A stretch of 47,625 nt of DNA from CAZMPJ01 sp964568455 (GTDB taxonomy: Bacteria; Margulisbacteria; WOR-1; O2-12-FULL-45-9): the NCBI GenBank assembly GCA_964568455.1, contig CAZMPJ010000012.1, forward strand, positions 1 to 47,625, read 5' to 3'. Made by a program: the position numbers and the translations under genes. Positions 8,105-15,473 of this stretch are shown piece after piece (position 1 is the stretch's first letter; each line of letters begins with the position of its first letter). The notes under the pieces are model-generated. The model saw only the letters and a program-made list of their open reading frames with translations. It did not search any database and was not told the origin of the DNA.

Positions 8105-8416
8105 TTACATTCCAGGAAGATTCATTCCCCCGGTTAAACCTTTCATCTTACGAGCAGCTCCATCTTTGGCATTTTTTAAAGCGCTGCTAACGGCATCTTT
8201 AACGTTTTTCTCCAAGGTTGGATGGCTGGCCAATTCACTTTGATCAATAGTTAATTCTTTTACTTCCATTTCACCGTTTATGACCACCCTTACCCCACCA
8301 GATTTTGATTCAAACATATCATTTTTCAATTCATTCTTAACCTGCTTTAATTTGCCTTGCATTTCCCGAGCCATCTGCATCATTTTCCCCATATCTCCCA
8401 TATTTCCAAAAATCAT
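8105..8416 (-). CDS. ybaB: YbaB/EbfC family nucleoid-associated protein
   Basis: A 103-residue protein with the family layout: Met/Lys-rich N-terminal helix (MGKMMQMAREMQGKLKQVKNEL), a central strand region (GGVRVVINGEMEVKELTID) and a C-terminal helix (LEKNVKDAVSSALKNAKDGAARKMKGLTGGM). Members form dimers that bind DNA with little sequence preference. It sits between dnaX (4-base ATGA overlap) and recR. Confidence 0.93.
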   Translation of the reverse strand: MIFGNMGDMGKMMQMAREMQGKLKQVKNELKNDMFESKSGGVRVVINGEMEVKELTIDQSELASHPTLEKNVKDAVSSALKNAKDGAARKMKGLTGGMNLPGM

Positions 8417-9972
8417 TGTAACACTCTCCCTTCAAAAAAATCTGCCACAGAATGCGCAGAAAGAGTTGGTTTTTTCTTCCCATTTTCGTCAACAATACAT
8501 TCGATAGGGATTTTTTCACCAACATATTCCTGCATAGTTTCTTCAACTGCAGTTTTATTTTTTCTTTCTTCCAAACGATCTTTATGAAAAGCATAGCCTT
8601 TCTTAAAAACAATCACTAAGCTGCCTTTATCATTAACTTCTCTTGGCTCACCTTCATGCAACGATACATAGCCAAAGATACTTTTCTTTTTCACGCCCTC
8701 CAGAATCTCTTTCCAATGCATTTTAACTTTTTCCATCTTCCCTTTCCCGTCTTTTTTCTCTGATACACTGATAATCTGATCATCTGATACTCCGCTTCTT
8801 TGATCCTCTCGTTCTGGTACTCTGACCGTGCCTGCCGGCAGGCAGGTAGCCTGATCTTTTTTTACATTCTTAACTTCTACCTTCTGCTTTACCGAACCAT
8901 CTAACATCTCCAACAAGGCCACTTCCAACACAAGTCGGCCATGCGGATGCCACTTCATATCCAGTTCAGCACGTGAAAGCGCACTAATAACCGATTTTAT
9001 TTTCTTAAAATCAAATAATCCCGCCTGTTTATTAAGTCTTTTTAAATAATCAGCAGTAAGCTCAAGCGCTTCGCCAGAGCCAACCTTAACATGCAAAAGA
9101 TTCCTAAAGTGAAGCACTAAATCCCTGGTTACTTGCGGAGTTGAGCGTCCTTCTTCCAGACCCTTTTCAATCAGTTGCATAAGTTTTGCGCTGTCATTTT
9201 GAGCAATCGCGTCTCCAAAAGAAAAAAGCAGCTCTTCATCAGCTGTGCCCAGCAACATAACTACCCCATCATAAGAAATTTTATGGCCAGAAAAAGAAAC
9301 CAGCTGGTCAAGCAAAGAAATAGCATCGCGCATACAACCTTCAGACCCTCGGGCAATTAAATTTAACGCTTTAGCTTCTATTTCAAAGCCTTCTGCTTTA
9401 GCAACTTTTTCTAAATGTTTTTCAATTTCAGCCAGTTTAATTCGACAAAAATCAAGGCGCTGGCAGCGAGATATGATAGTTAAAGGAACTTTTTGTAGTT
9501 CTGTAGTGGCTAAGATAAAAATAGTATGCGACGGCGGCTCCTCTAAAGTTTTTAATAAAGCATTAAAAGCTTCAGAAGTTAACATGTGAACTTCATCAAT
9601 AATATAAACTTTATAGCGTCCTTCAACCGGGGTATAGCGGATTCTTTCTCTAAGTTCCCGAATCTCATTAATCCCGCGATTAGAAGCAGCATCAATTTCA
9701 ATCACGTTAACCGAATGACCTTTGCGAATTTTTTCACAGCTTACGCACTTATCGCAGGGTTTATCGGTTGGACCTTTTTCGCAATTTAAGGCTTTGGCTA
9801 AAATCCTGGCAGTAGAAGTTTTTCCTGTGCCGCGGGGTCCAGAAAAAAGATAAGCATGAGCTAAACGATCATTTTTAATGGCATTTTTTAACGTCTTAAC
9901 AATCACTGGCTGGCCAACAATCTGGTCAAAATCCTGCGATCGCCATTTCCTATATAACGATATGTATGACAT
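8413..9972 (-). CDS. dnaX: DNA polymerase III gamma/tau subunit
   Basis: A 519-residue clamp-loader ATPase. It has the N-terminal YRKWRSQDFDQIVGQ block, Walker A GPRGTGKTSTARI (about 45-57), a zinc module (C-x8-C-x2-C-x2-C), Walker B YIIDEVHML, and sensor 1 (ILATTELQKVPLTIISRCQRLDF). The clamp-loader domains end near residue 360. A Ser/Gly/charged linker (about 375-415) follows, then a small C-terminal domain. The linker DNA (8755-8850) contains short repeats and a perfect 16-base palindrome that encodes CLPAG. The start overlaps the alr stop by one base, and the end overlaps ybaB by 4. Confidence 0.96.
   Translation of the reverse strand: MSYISLYRKWRSQDFDQIVGQPVIVKTLKNAIKNDRLAHAYLFSGPRGTGKTSTARILAKALNCEKGPTDKPCDKCVSCEKIRKGHSVNVIEIDAASNRGINEIRELRERIRYTPVEGRYKVYIIDEVHMLTSEAFNALLKTLEEPPSHTIFILATTELQKVPLTIISRCQRLDFCRIKLAEIEKHLEKVAKAEGFEIEAKALNLIARGSEGCMRDAISLLDQLVSFSGHKISYDGVVMLLGTADEELLFSFGDAIAQNDSAKLMQLIEKGLEEGRSTPQVTRDLVLHFRNLLHVKVGSGEALELTADYLKRLNKQAGLFDFKKIKSVISALSRAELDMKWHPHGRLVLEVALLEMLDGSVKQKVEVKNVKKDQATCLPAGTVRVPEREDQRSGVSDDQIISVSEKKDGKGKMEKVKMHWKEILEGVKKKSIFGYVSLHEGEPREVNDKGSLVIVFKKGYAFHKDRLEERKNKTAVEETMQEYVGEKIPIECIVDENGKKKPTLSAHSVADFFEGRVLQ
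8829..8844. repeat. Perfect palindrome TGCCTGCCGGCAGGCA inside dnaX
   Basis: A 16-base perfect palindrome, GC-rich in an AT-rich gene. It lies in the DnaX linker, downstream of a run of CTGAT units (8761-8790). It keeps the reading frame and encodes part of ATCLPAGTV. It looks like a short inserted repeat tolerated in a disordered linker. Confidence 0.6.
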
Positions 9973-11063
9973 TATTTATAAATCCTAGGAACTCTTTTGC
10001 CAATTCCACAAACCACCTCGTAAGAAATGGTATCTAACAGTTTGGCAATTTCGTCTGCAGAAATCATTTGCCCATCTTGCTCGCCAATTAAAATTACTTC
10101 CTCCCCCACATCTACTTTTTCATTACCCACATCTACCATGGTCAAATCCATAGTAACCCTGCCTACCACTGAATAGCGTTTACCTTTAACAATAACTTGT
10201 CCACGGTTAGAAAGACTGCGGCTAAAACCATCTGCATAACCAACTGGAATAGTGGCAATCTGAGTTTGCAAACGAGTTATATGGGTAGAACCATAAGAAA
10301 CTGGAGTATTTTTTGGTACTTTTTTTAAATAAGTAATCCGGCTTTTAAAAGCTAAGGCTGGTTTTAAATCAACCATTCTCCTAGAATTACCATTGGGATA
10401 AAGCCCATACATCATCAAACCAACCCTAACCATATCTAAATGAGTTTCAGGGTGAAAAACTACTCCCGCAGAATTAGCCGAATGCTTAATTGGAATCTGT
10501 TTGGTCTTGGCAATTACTTGTTGGAATTTTTTAAACTGTTCTTTGGTAAACTTATCATCCTGATCTTCTGCTTTGGCAAAATGAGTAAAAACCCCTTCTA
10601 GTTCTAAATTTGGCAAAGAAGCTGCTTTAGTAATAAAAGCCAGCGCCTCGGATGGAGCAACCCCCACCCTGCCCATCCCCGTATCAATTTTAATATGCAC
10701 TTTAGCCGTAACATTTCTTTTGGTTGCTTCTTCAGACAAAGCTTTGGCCTCGACAAAAGAATAAATTGTTTGGGTTAAATCATATTGCACAATCTCATCC
10801 ATAACCGAGGTTGGTGATTCTGTTAAAATTAATATGGGAGAAACAATCCCAGCTTCGCGAAGCTCTAAAGCTTCTTTAAGATTGGCCGTAGCTAGATAAT
10901 CCGCCCCTGCCTCAACCGCTGCGCGCGAAACCGCCACTGCTCCATGGCCATAAGCATTAGCTTTTACCACAGCCATAAATTTTACTCGGGGATCAAGCAG
11001 TTTTTTTATTTCCGCTATATTATGTTTAATTGCGTCAAGACTTATTTCGGCGTAAGTATTCAT
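9972..11063 (-). CDS. alr: Alanine racemase
   Basis: A 363-residue PLP enzyme making D-alanine for peptidoglycan. The PLP lysine is K34 in VVKANAYGHGA. The C-terminal domain holds the catalytic tyrosine in VSYGSTHI (about 254). Other marks: KIDTGMGRVGV, the HSANSAG segment, RVGLMMYGLYP, and the TMDLTMVDVG block. The N-terminus MNTYAEISLDAIKHN is the family start, so the 29-base overlap with the upstream PHP gene is real. Within the minus-strand run it follows dapA and precedes dnaX, so two precursor enzymes for the cell wall share the transcript region. Confidence 0.96.
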   Translation of the reverse strand: MNTYAEISLDAIKHNIAEIKKLLDPRVKFMAVVKANAYGHGAVAVSRAAVEAGADYLATANLKEALELREAGIVSPILILTESPTSVMDEIVQYDLTQTIYSFVEAKALSEEATKRNVTAKVHIKIDTGMGRVGVAPSEALAFITKAASLPNLELEGVFTHFAKAEDQDDKFTKEQFKKFQQVIAKTKQIPIKHSANSAGVVFHPETHLDMVRVGLMMYGLYPNGNSRRMVDLKPALAFKSRITYLKKVPKNTPVSYGSTHITRLQTQIATIPVGYADGFSRSLSNRGQVIVKGKRYSVVGRVTMDLTMVDVGNEKVDVGEEVILIGEQDGQMISADEIAKLLDTISYEVVCGIGKRVPRIYK

Positions 11064-11865
11064 TTCTTAATTTATCCATTAATTCGTCTGAGATTGAAAT
11101 ATCACCCGGTTTTATTTCGCGGCCAGCGTCTTGGCCGTGGTAGTCAGACCCGCCAGTTACAAGTAAACCATATTTTTCAGCAAGTTTCAAATAATGCTTA
11201 GTCTGCGATTGGCTGTGACTTATATAATGAGCTTCTATCCCCACCAAACCCACTTTTTTTAAATCGGGAATAATTTGATCACAATGCGAAACAGCGGGAT
11301 GAGCAAAAACCGGCAAGCCTCCTGCATCTAAAATTAATTTTATCGCTTCGGCCGGAGAAAGCTTATAGTGTGAGACATAAGCTGGGCCATGAAAATCAAT
11401 ATAACGGTTAAAAGCCTCTTTAAAATTTTTCACATAACCCTGCTTAATTAAAGCCTTAGCTACATGAGGTCGGCCCGCCGCTTCATGCCCGGCAATTTTA
11501 AACACTTCCGCTGGATCTAAATTTACATTTAGCGCTTTTAATTTTTCACAAATTTTACAAATACGGTCTTTTCTGCCTTTTTGCATCTTTTTTATTATTT
11601 CTAGCAGTTTTAAATCTTTGTAAGCAATAAAATAGCCAACAATATGAATTTCAGTATCAAAATCTTCAGTAGTAAACTCTATTCCTGGAATCACCTCAAC
11701 CCCTAATTCCTGGCCTCGCTTCTTCGCCCTATCAATTCCAGCTACAACGTCATGGTCGGTAATCGCAATTGAGGTTAAGCCCGCTTGCTTGGCTAATTCA
11801 ACAATTTTTTCAGGGGTGTCTGTGCCGTCGGAAAATAGCGTGTGGATATGAAGATCAGCTGGCAT
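11035..11865 (-). CDS. PHP-domain phosphoesterase (RNase AM / YciV-like)
   Basis: A 276-residue PHP-family metal-dependent phosphoesterase. Metal ligands appear in order: LHIHTLFSDG (residues 4-13), AITDHDVVAGI (about 34-44), IPGIEFTTE (about 60), GRPHVAKAL, FAHPAVSH and GGSDYHG. This architecture matches the RNase AM / 3',5'-nucleoside bisphosphate phosphatase family (TrpH/YciV), which trims 5' ends of RNA and hydrolyses pAp. Function is assigned by family resemblance. It precedes alr with a 29-base overlap. Confidence 0.87.
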   Translation of the reverse strand: MPADLHIHTLFSDGTDTPEKIVELAKQAGLTSIAITDHDVVAGIDRAKKRGQELGVEVIPGIEFTTEDFDTEIHIVGYFIAYKDLKLLEIIKKMQKGRKDRICKICEKLKALNVNLDPAEVFKIAGHEAAGRPHVAKALIKQGYVKNFKEAFNRYIDFHGPAYVSHYKLSPAEAIKLILDAGGLPVFAHPAVSHCDQIIPDLKKVGLVGIEAHYISHSQSQTKHYLKLAEKYGLLVTGGSDYHGQDAGREIKPGDISISDELMDKLRNEYLRRNKS

Positions 11866-11879
11866 TTAACTCCCCCCTT

Positions 11880-12512
11880 TTAAGAATTGGTATACAATAT
11901 ATAAGTCAGGTAATCAAAAACTTGCGGGGAAATTTTTAAATCCAGCAAAGTTAAGGTAAAGGCTTGCGCCGCAACCTTGCTCAACCCTTTTATATATTTT
12001 TCTTTAACAATAGGCCCAAGTTTAAAAGTTTTAAACTTAAAGCGCTTATAAACTAATCCGATACGGTCGGCTTCTAAATGATGAAAAAGCTGGTGAGCCA
12101 CCAAAAATTTTAATAAATTTTCAGAAAGCTCCGGTGCTTTTATATGTTGCAATAATTGTTCATGATAATCCCGATAAACTACGATTTCTCTTTCTTTAAC
12201 CCGATATTCAGACCCTTTACCTTTTCTTTTCTTTTTAAAATCTTCCCCAAAAACTTTTACTCCCATACTGACTGCGATTTTGCGGGGATCATTAGTGCTA
12301 TACTCTGAAGCAACCCATTTGGCAATCTCATCTCCCATTCCTAAGACCTCTTTAGTTAAACTTAACTTTTCTTCTTCCGGCAACTTTTTAAAGGTTTTAT
12401 CTTTGTTTAATTCTAAAAAAGCTAAAGCAATTCTGTTTCTTTCTTCGAGCGATTCCCTTTTTTCTTTCTTAGTAGTTTTTACTTTTTGTTTCTTGTTTTT
12501 TAATTTAATCAT
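11880..12512 (-). CDS. Degenerate ImmA/IrrE-like protein (HQxxH in place of HExxH)
   Basis: A 210-residue protein with a lysine-rich N-terminus (about 25 residues). The layout then recalls ImmA/IrrE metallopeptidases: DPRKIAVSMGVKVF, a basic strand region, a helix FLVAHQLFHHLE, and later KVAAQAFTLTLLDLKISP, resembling the family's E-(I/A)-AxxFAxELL block. The expected HExxH is HQLFH, with Gln for the catalytic Glu, and the downstream metal-ligand Glu appears replaced by Lys. If the alignment is right, this is a non-catalytic relative. It overlaps the upstream TIM-barrel gene by 8 bases. The resemblance is by eye; it could be unrelated. Confidence 0.6.
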   Translation of the reverse strand: MIKLKNKKQKVKTTKKEKRESLEERNRIALAFLELNKDKTFKKLPEEEKLSLTKEVLGMGDEIAKWVASEYSTNDPRKIAVSMGVKVFGEDFKKKRKGKGSEYRVKEREIVVYRDYHEQLLQHIKAPELSENLLKFLVAHQLFHHLEADRIGLVYKRFKFKTFKLGPIVKEKYIKGLSKVAAQAFTLTLLDLKISPQVFDYLTYILYTNS

Positions 12513-13164
12513 TTTTCCTTACTTCCAAATCATCTATCACGCTTTTAAATTCTCTGGTAGTTTTTTCAATATGAGCAACGGTTTTCCCGGTTACAATTGA
12601 CGTTAAAATTAAGCCCTTTGCACCAGTATCAGCAAGTATGGCCACTTCTGACGGATGAACCCTACATTGGGTAGGAATAATCACTGGTAGGCCGGAAGAA
12701 ATAATGATAGAAATATAATTTTGCAAATCACCCACATCTAAAGCTTTTCCTTTTTTTGAGATCGGGATGATAGCTGCATCCAATAATTCAAAATTGCTTT
12801 TAGAAAGCTCAATAATCTCATCAAAACTAAAGCGGCTATCTAAAGCCAATATTTTTGAAAGTTTTTTGTTATTGATGATAAAAGGAGAAATGTGTTCGAT
12901 GCCTAAATTTATAAAATCGACTTTAGTTAATTTTTCAAATTGTTTCTTTTTTAGATGGGCATCCTTTGCTAAAACCACCCCAACCGGAATACTAACGGCT
13001 TTAATCTCCTCAATTTTATCTTTAATTAAAATCTGGATAGCATCCGCCCCACCTCGAACTGCCGCATCAATTAATTCGGGATTATTTTCTGTAACTTCTA
13101 CAATCAGAATAAACCCTTTTTGTTTTATAAGTTCATTTAGCTTTGACATTTTGTCCACATCCAC
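12505..13164 (-). CDS. TIM-barrel protein, possible phosphate-binding fold
   Basis: A 219-residue alpha/beta protein with regular strand-helix alternation: GFILIVEV, GGADAIQILI, IPVGVVLA, KVDFINLGI, FELLDAAIIPI, GLPVIIPTQ, TGAKGLILTSIVTG. This looks like a (beta/alpha)8 barrel of the NanE/ThiE/KDPG-aldolase kind, with a Gly-rich phosphate-binding end (DTGAKGLILTSIVTG). I cannot name the reaction. It overlaps queH by 32 bases if started at 13164; a start at Met6 (13149) would reduce this to 17. The next gene overlaps by 8 bases. Confidence 0.7.
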   Translation of the reverse strand: MDVDKMSKLNELIKQKGFILIVEVTENNPELIDAAVRGGADAIQILIKDKIEEIKAVSIPVGVVLAKDAHLKKKQFEKLTKVDFINLGIEHISPFIINNKKLSKILALDSRFSFDEIIELSKSNFELLDAAIIPISKKGKALDVGDLQNYISIIISSGLPVIIPTQCRVHPSEVAILADTGAKGLILTSIVTGKTVAHIEKTTREFKSVIDDLEVRKND

Positions 13165-13633
13165 AATATTTTTGACGATATAGTTTTAAATCCCGAGCCA
13201 TCTCTTGTCCTTGCCGAAAACCTGATCGAAAGTCATTATAAAAGAAATCCACTTCAATTTCATCCTTTATTTTTTCTGCTATTTTTTTTAAAGTTTCATG
13301 CTTTTGATATGGACTCACTAAAAGCGTGGAAGTAAAAGAAGAAAACCCCAATTCTTTTGCAATCTCCGCAGTTTTTTTAAGGCGTACTTCATAACATTTT
13401 TCGCACTCGCCAACCGGAGGACGGTCTTTTTCGGAAAAAGTCCCATACATAACATCTAACTGGTTACCGTTAGAATACTGCTCCATGGCCACTAATCGTT
13501 TTAAATATTCATCTTCAGGACGGATATTAGGGTTATAGAACAAAGATTTTACTTCAAAATTGTTATCCAGCAACCACTTATGCACATAAGTAGTGCATGG
13601 CCCACAGCAAGAATGCAATAGTATCTTAGCCAT
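13133..13633 (-). CDS. queH: Epoxyqueuosine reductase QueH
   Basis: A 166-residue QueH (formerly DUF208) protein, which reduces epoxyqueuosine to queuosine at tRNA position 34. It has adjacent cysteines LLHSCCGPC (C9, C10, C13), the middle ECEKCYEVRLKKTAE block, and the C-terminal YRQKYCGCGQ motif. These cysteines hold the [4Fe-4S] cluster and second metal site. It is distinct from the cobalamin-dependent QueG. queC lies elsewhere in the window (32322-32945), so part of the queuosine pathway is present at separate loci. The gap to dapA is 4 bases. Confidence 0.95.
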   Translation of the reverse strand: MAKILLHSCCGPCTTYVHKWLLDNNFEVKSLFYNPNIRPEDEYLKRLVAMEQYSNGNQLDVMYGTFSEKDRPPVGECEKCYEVRLKKTAEIAKELGFSSFTSTLLVSPYQKHETLKKIAEKIKDEIEVDFFYNDFRSGFRQGQEMARDLKLYRQKYCGCGQNVKAK

Positions 13634-13637
13634 TAAT

Positions 13638-14522
13638 TTAAACTAAGCCTAAATTTTTTAAAACTTCCCTAACCGCTTCTTTTTCTTTCTTAGTTGCTTC
13701 AATTAACGGGAGCCGAAGGCCTCCAACAGGAAAACCAATCATCTCCAAAGCTGCTTTAACCGGAATTGGATTAGTGGTTATAAAAATAGCCTCAAATAAT
13801 GGCATTAACTTATCCTGTATTGCTTTTGCTTCTTTTTTCTTGCCTTCTAGAAATAAGTTGACCATTTGTTTAATTTGATTGCCAGCTAAATGCGAAGCAA
13901 CTGAAATAACTCCTACACCACCCCGCTCTAAAATCGGTAAAGTTAAATTATCATCACCGCTATAGATTAAAAACTCTTTGGGTGTAGCTTTTCTGACTGC
14001 TTCAACTTGCTTTAAATCGCCAGAAGCTTCTTTAACTGCCACAATATTTTTTACTTCAGCTAATCTGGCAATAGTTTCGGTTTCAATATTTTTCGCACTA
14101 CGACCTGGAATATTATAAACAATAATAGGCAGAGAAGTGTTATCTGCTACAGTTTTAAAATGTTGATAAAAACCTTCTTGTGGCGGTTTGTTATAGTAAG
14201 GCGCAACCAACATAGCACCATCTAATCCTATTTTTTCCGCCTCTTTAGTCGATTTAATTGAAGTGGCTGTTGAATTGGAACCAGTTCCAGCTACGACTTT
14301 ACAGCTGGTCCCTTTTAAAGCTTTTTTAACTACCTTATAAAGCTCATATTCTTCTTCATGAGTCAAAGTTGGTGATTCACCAGTTGTTCCATGCAGCACT
14401 AAACCATCAGATCCATTATTAGCCAAATGGACAGCTAACTTTTCTGCCATTGCATAATCAATTGATAAATCTTTTTTAAATGGGGTCACCATTGCGGTTA
14501 AGACGTTTCCAAATAATGCCAT
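13638..14522 (-). CDS. dapA: 4-hydroxy-tetrahydrodipicolinate synthase
   Basis: A 294-residue class I aldolase condensing pyruvate with aspartate semialdehyde in lysine/diaminopimelate synthesis. Visible: GTTGESPTL (45-53), YNIPGRSAKNI with catalytic Tyr136, and the Schiff-base Lys164 in AVKEASGD. I chose ATG 14520-14522 (MALFGNVLTAMVTPF, the normal family N-terminus) because AGGAGG lies 8 bases upstream. The frame stays open 63 bases further, but that extension is unlike the family. It heads the long minus-strand run and is divergent from the HExxH orphan. Confidence 0.96.
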   Translation of the reverse strand: MALFGNVLTAMVTPFKKDLSIDYAMAEKLAVHLANNGSDGLVLHGTTGESPTLTHEEEYELYKVVKKALKGTSCKVVAGTGSNSTATSIKSTKEAEKIGLDGAMLVAPYYNKPPQEGFYQHFKTVADNTSLPIIVYNIPGRSAKNIETETIARLAEVKNIVAVKEASGDLKQVEAVRKATPKEFLIYSGDDNLTLPILERGGVGVISVASHLAGNQIKQMVNLFLEGKKKEAKAIQDKLMPLFEAIFITTNPIPVKAALEMIGFPVGGLRLPLIEATKKEKEAVREVLKNLGLV

Positions 14523-14530
14523 ATTAAATA

Positions 14531-14551
14531 CCTCCTGAGACCTTAATTTTA
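14531..14551 (-). promoter_or_regulatory. dapA ribosome binding site and probable -10 box
   Basis: On the minus strand, AGGAGG (14531-14536) sits 8 bases before the dapA ATG and settles the start. A TAAAAT -10-like box lies at 14546-14551. The -35 region is weak (T-rich). This promoter region is back to back with the sigma-28-like promoter of the HExxH gene. Confidence 0.55.
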
Positions 14552-14576
14552 CCATAAATATATTTTTAAAAATAGA

Positions 14577-14604
14577 TGAAATCATACAACAAAAATACCG
14601 ATAT
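14577..14604 (+). promoter_or_regulatory. Sigma-28-type promoter of the HExxH gene
   Basis: TGAAA (14577-14581), exactly 15 bases, then ACCGATAT (14597-14604). This matches the FliA/SigD pattern (TAAA-N15-GCCGATAA, or CCGATAT in Bacillus SigD). Five other promoters in this window have the same boxes and spacing. A GTGAGG ribosome binding site (14612-14617) follows before the ATG at 14625. Confidence 0.75.
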
Positions 14605-14624
14605 ATATATAGTGAGGTTCCAAA

Positions 14625-15473
14625 ATGACCACATTAATAGCTAGAATAAATACGACCAAAAGCAGGCTGCCCACCCCAGCGGCAAGCAGATTGAAAGTCA
14701 CTGCAGAAGCTGAAACTGGTGATTTAGGAGCTAGTATTAGCACAATAATTAACAGCAGACAAACAACTACTGTGCGCCGTTTTCTGTCTGCTGAAGGAGT
14801 TCAACAAGTATTTGTTTGCAAAAAAGAAACCCCGGGCACAGCAGAAGGATGGCTTACCTCAGCTGGAGATGGAATAGTAGGTTTTGATCCAATTTGCTTT
14901 AAAAACTTCTCTCCAAGTGAAACAAAAATAATAGTTGAACATGAAATGTGGCATATATATTTATGCCATTTTTTTCCTGAGTTCAATCCCTCAGAATATA
15001 TGAGTAGTCACGAACATGAGAATGACTACGTTACTCCAAACTTTTTTTCACATTTTGAACATTTTTTCCTTACCATAACCATGTTAAAAGCAGGCAGAAT
15101 AAATTTTGTTCTTAAAGAAAAAAAACAGAGGCTGCCTCAAACCCTTGCCGGGCTTAATCCAAGTTATCTTCGCCAGGCACTAGTCGCTATATCTATGGGT
15201 TCTTTGTTTGACACTGTTTTTCCTTTGAGACTCTATCGCCAAACGCAAGAAGCAGCAGAAGAAAATCTTGCAACCATCAAAAAAGCAATGATACAAGCAT
15301 CTAATGCAGCTACTTTTGCTCGATCGTATGAAATTGCGGAAAGAATACTTTCTCTCTGTCTAGCTGACAATAATGACTTTAAAATAGAAGGATTTATGGC
15401 AGAGACAGTAGGTATTTTAAAAGAAGTAAGAGGATTGTGGCCATTTAGGTATTCAGCTGAAATGCTTTCCTGA
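14625..15473 (+). CDS. Orphan protein with HExxH motif, possible zinc metalloprotease
   Basis: A 282-residue protein of unknown family. The helix TKIIVEHEMWHIYLCHFF contains HEMWH (106-110), the zincin signature, and an acidic/His cluster (SHEHEND, about 127-133) follows that could give a third ligand. The rest is largely helical. Residues 1-27 are basic with no acidic residue (MTTLIARINTTKSRLPTPAA). No classical signal peptide and no membrane helix. It stands alone between dapA and uvrB, has its own sigma-28-like promoter and RBS, and overlaps uvrB tail to tail by 29 bases. Protease function is inferred from the motif only. Confidence 0.8.
   Translation: MTTLIARINTTKSRLPTPAASRLKVTAEAETGDLGASISTIINSRQTTTVRRFLSAEGVQQVFVCKKETPGTAEGWLTSAGDGIVGFDPICFKNFSPSETKIIVEHEMWHIYLCHFFPEFNPSEYMSSHEHENDYVTPNFFSHFEHFFLTITMLKAGRINFVLKEKKQRLPQTLAGLNPSYLRQALVAISMGSLFDTVFPLRLYRQTQEAAEENLATIKKAMIQASNAATFARSYEIAERILSLCLADNNDFKIEGFMAETVGILKEVRGLWPFRYSAEMLS

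Noticed and set aside
9955..9970. AACGATATG at the 5' end of dnaX (plus strand) as a sigma-28-type box
   Set aside because: No TGAAA at the right distance and no plus-strand gene follows; it is antisense to dnaX and alr.
13165..13180. GACGATATAG inside the queH 3' end as another sigma-28-type -10 box
   Set aside because: No TGAAA at 15 bases upstream and no gene start on that strand nearby.
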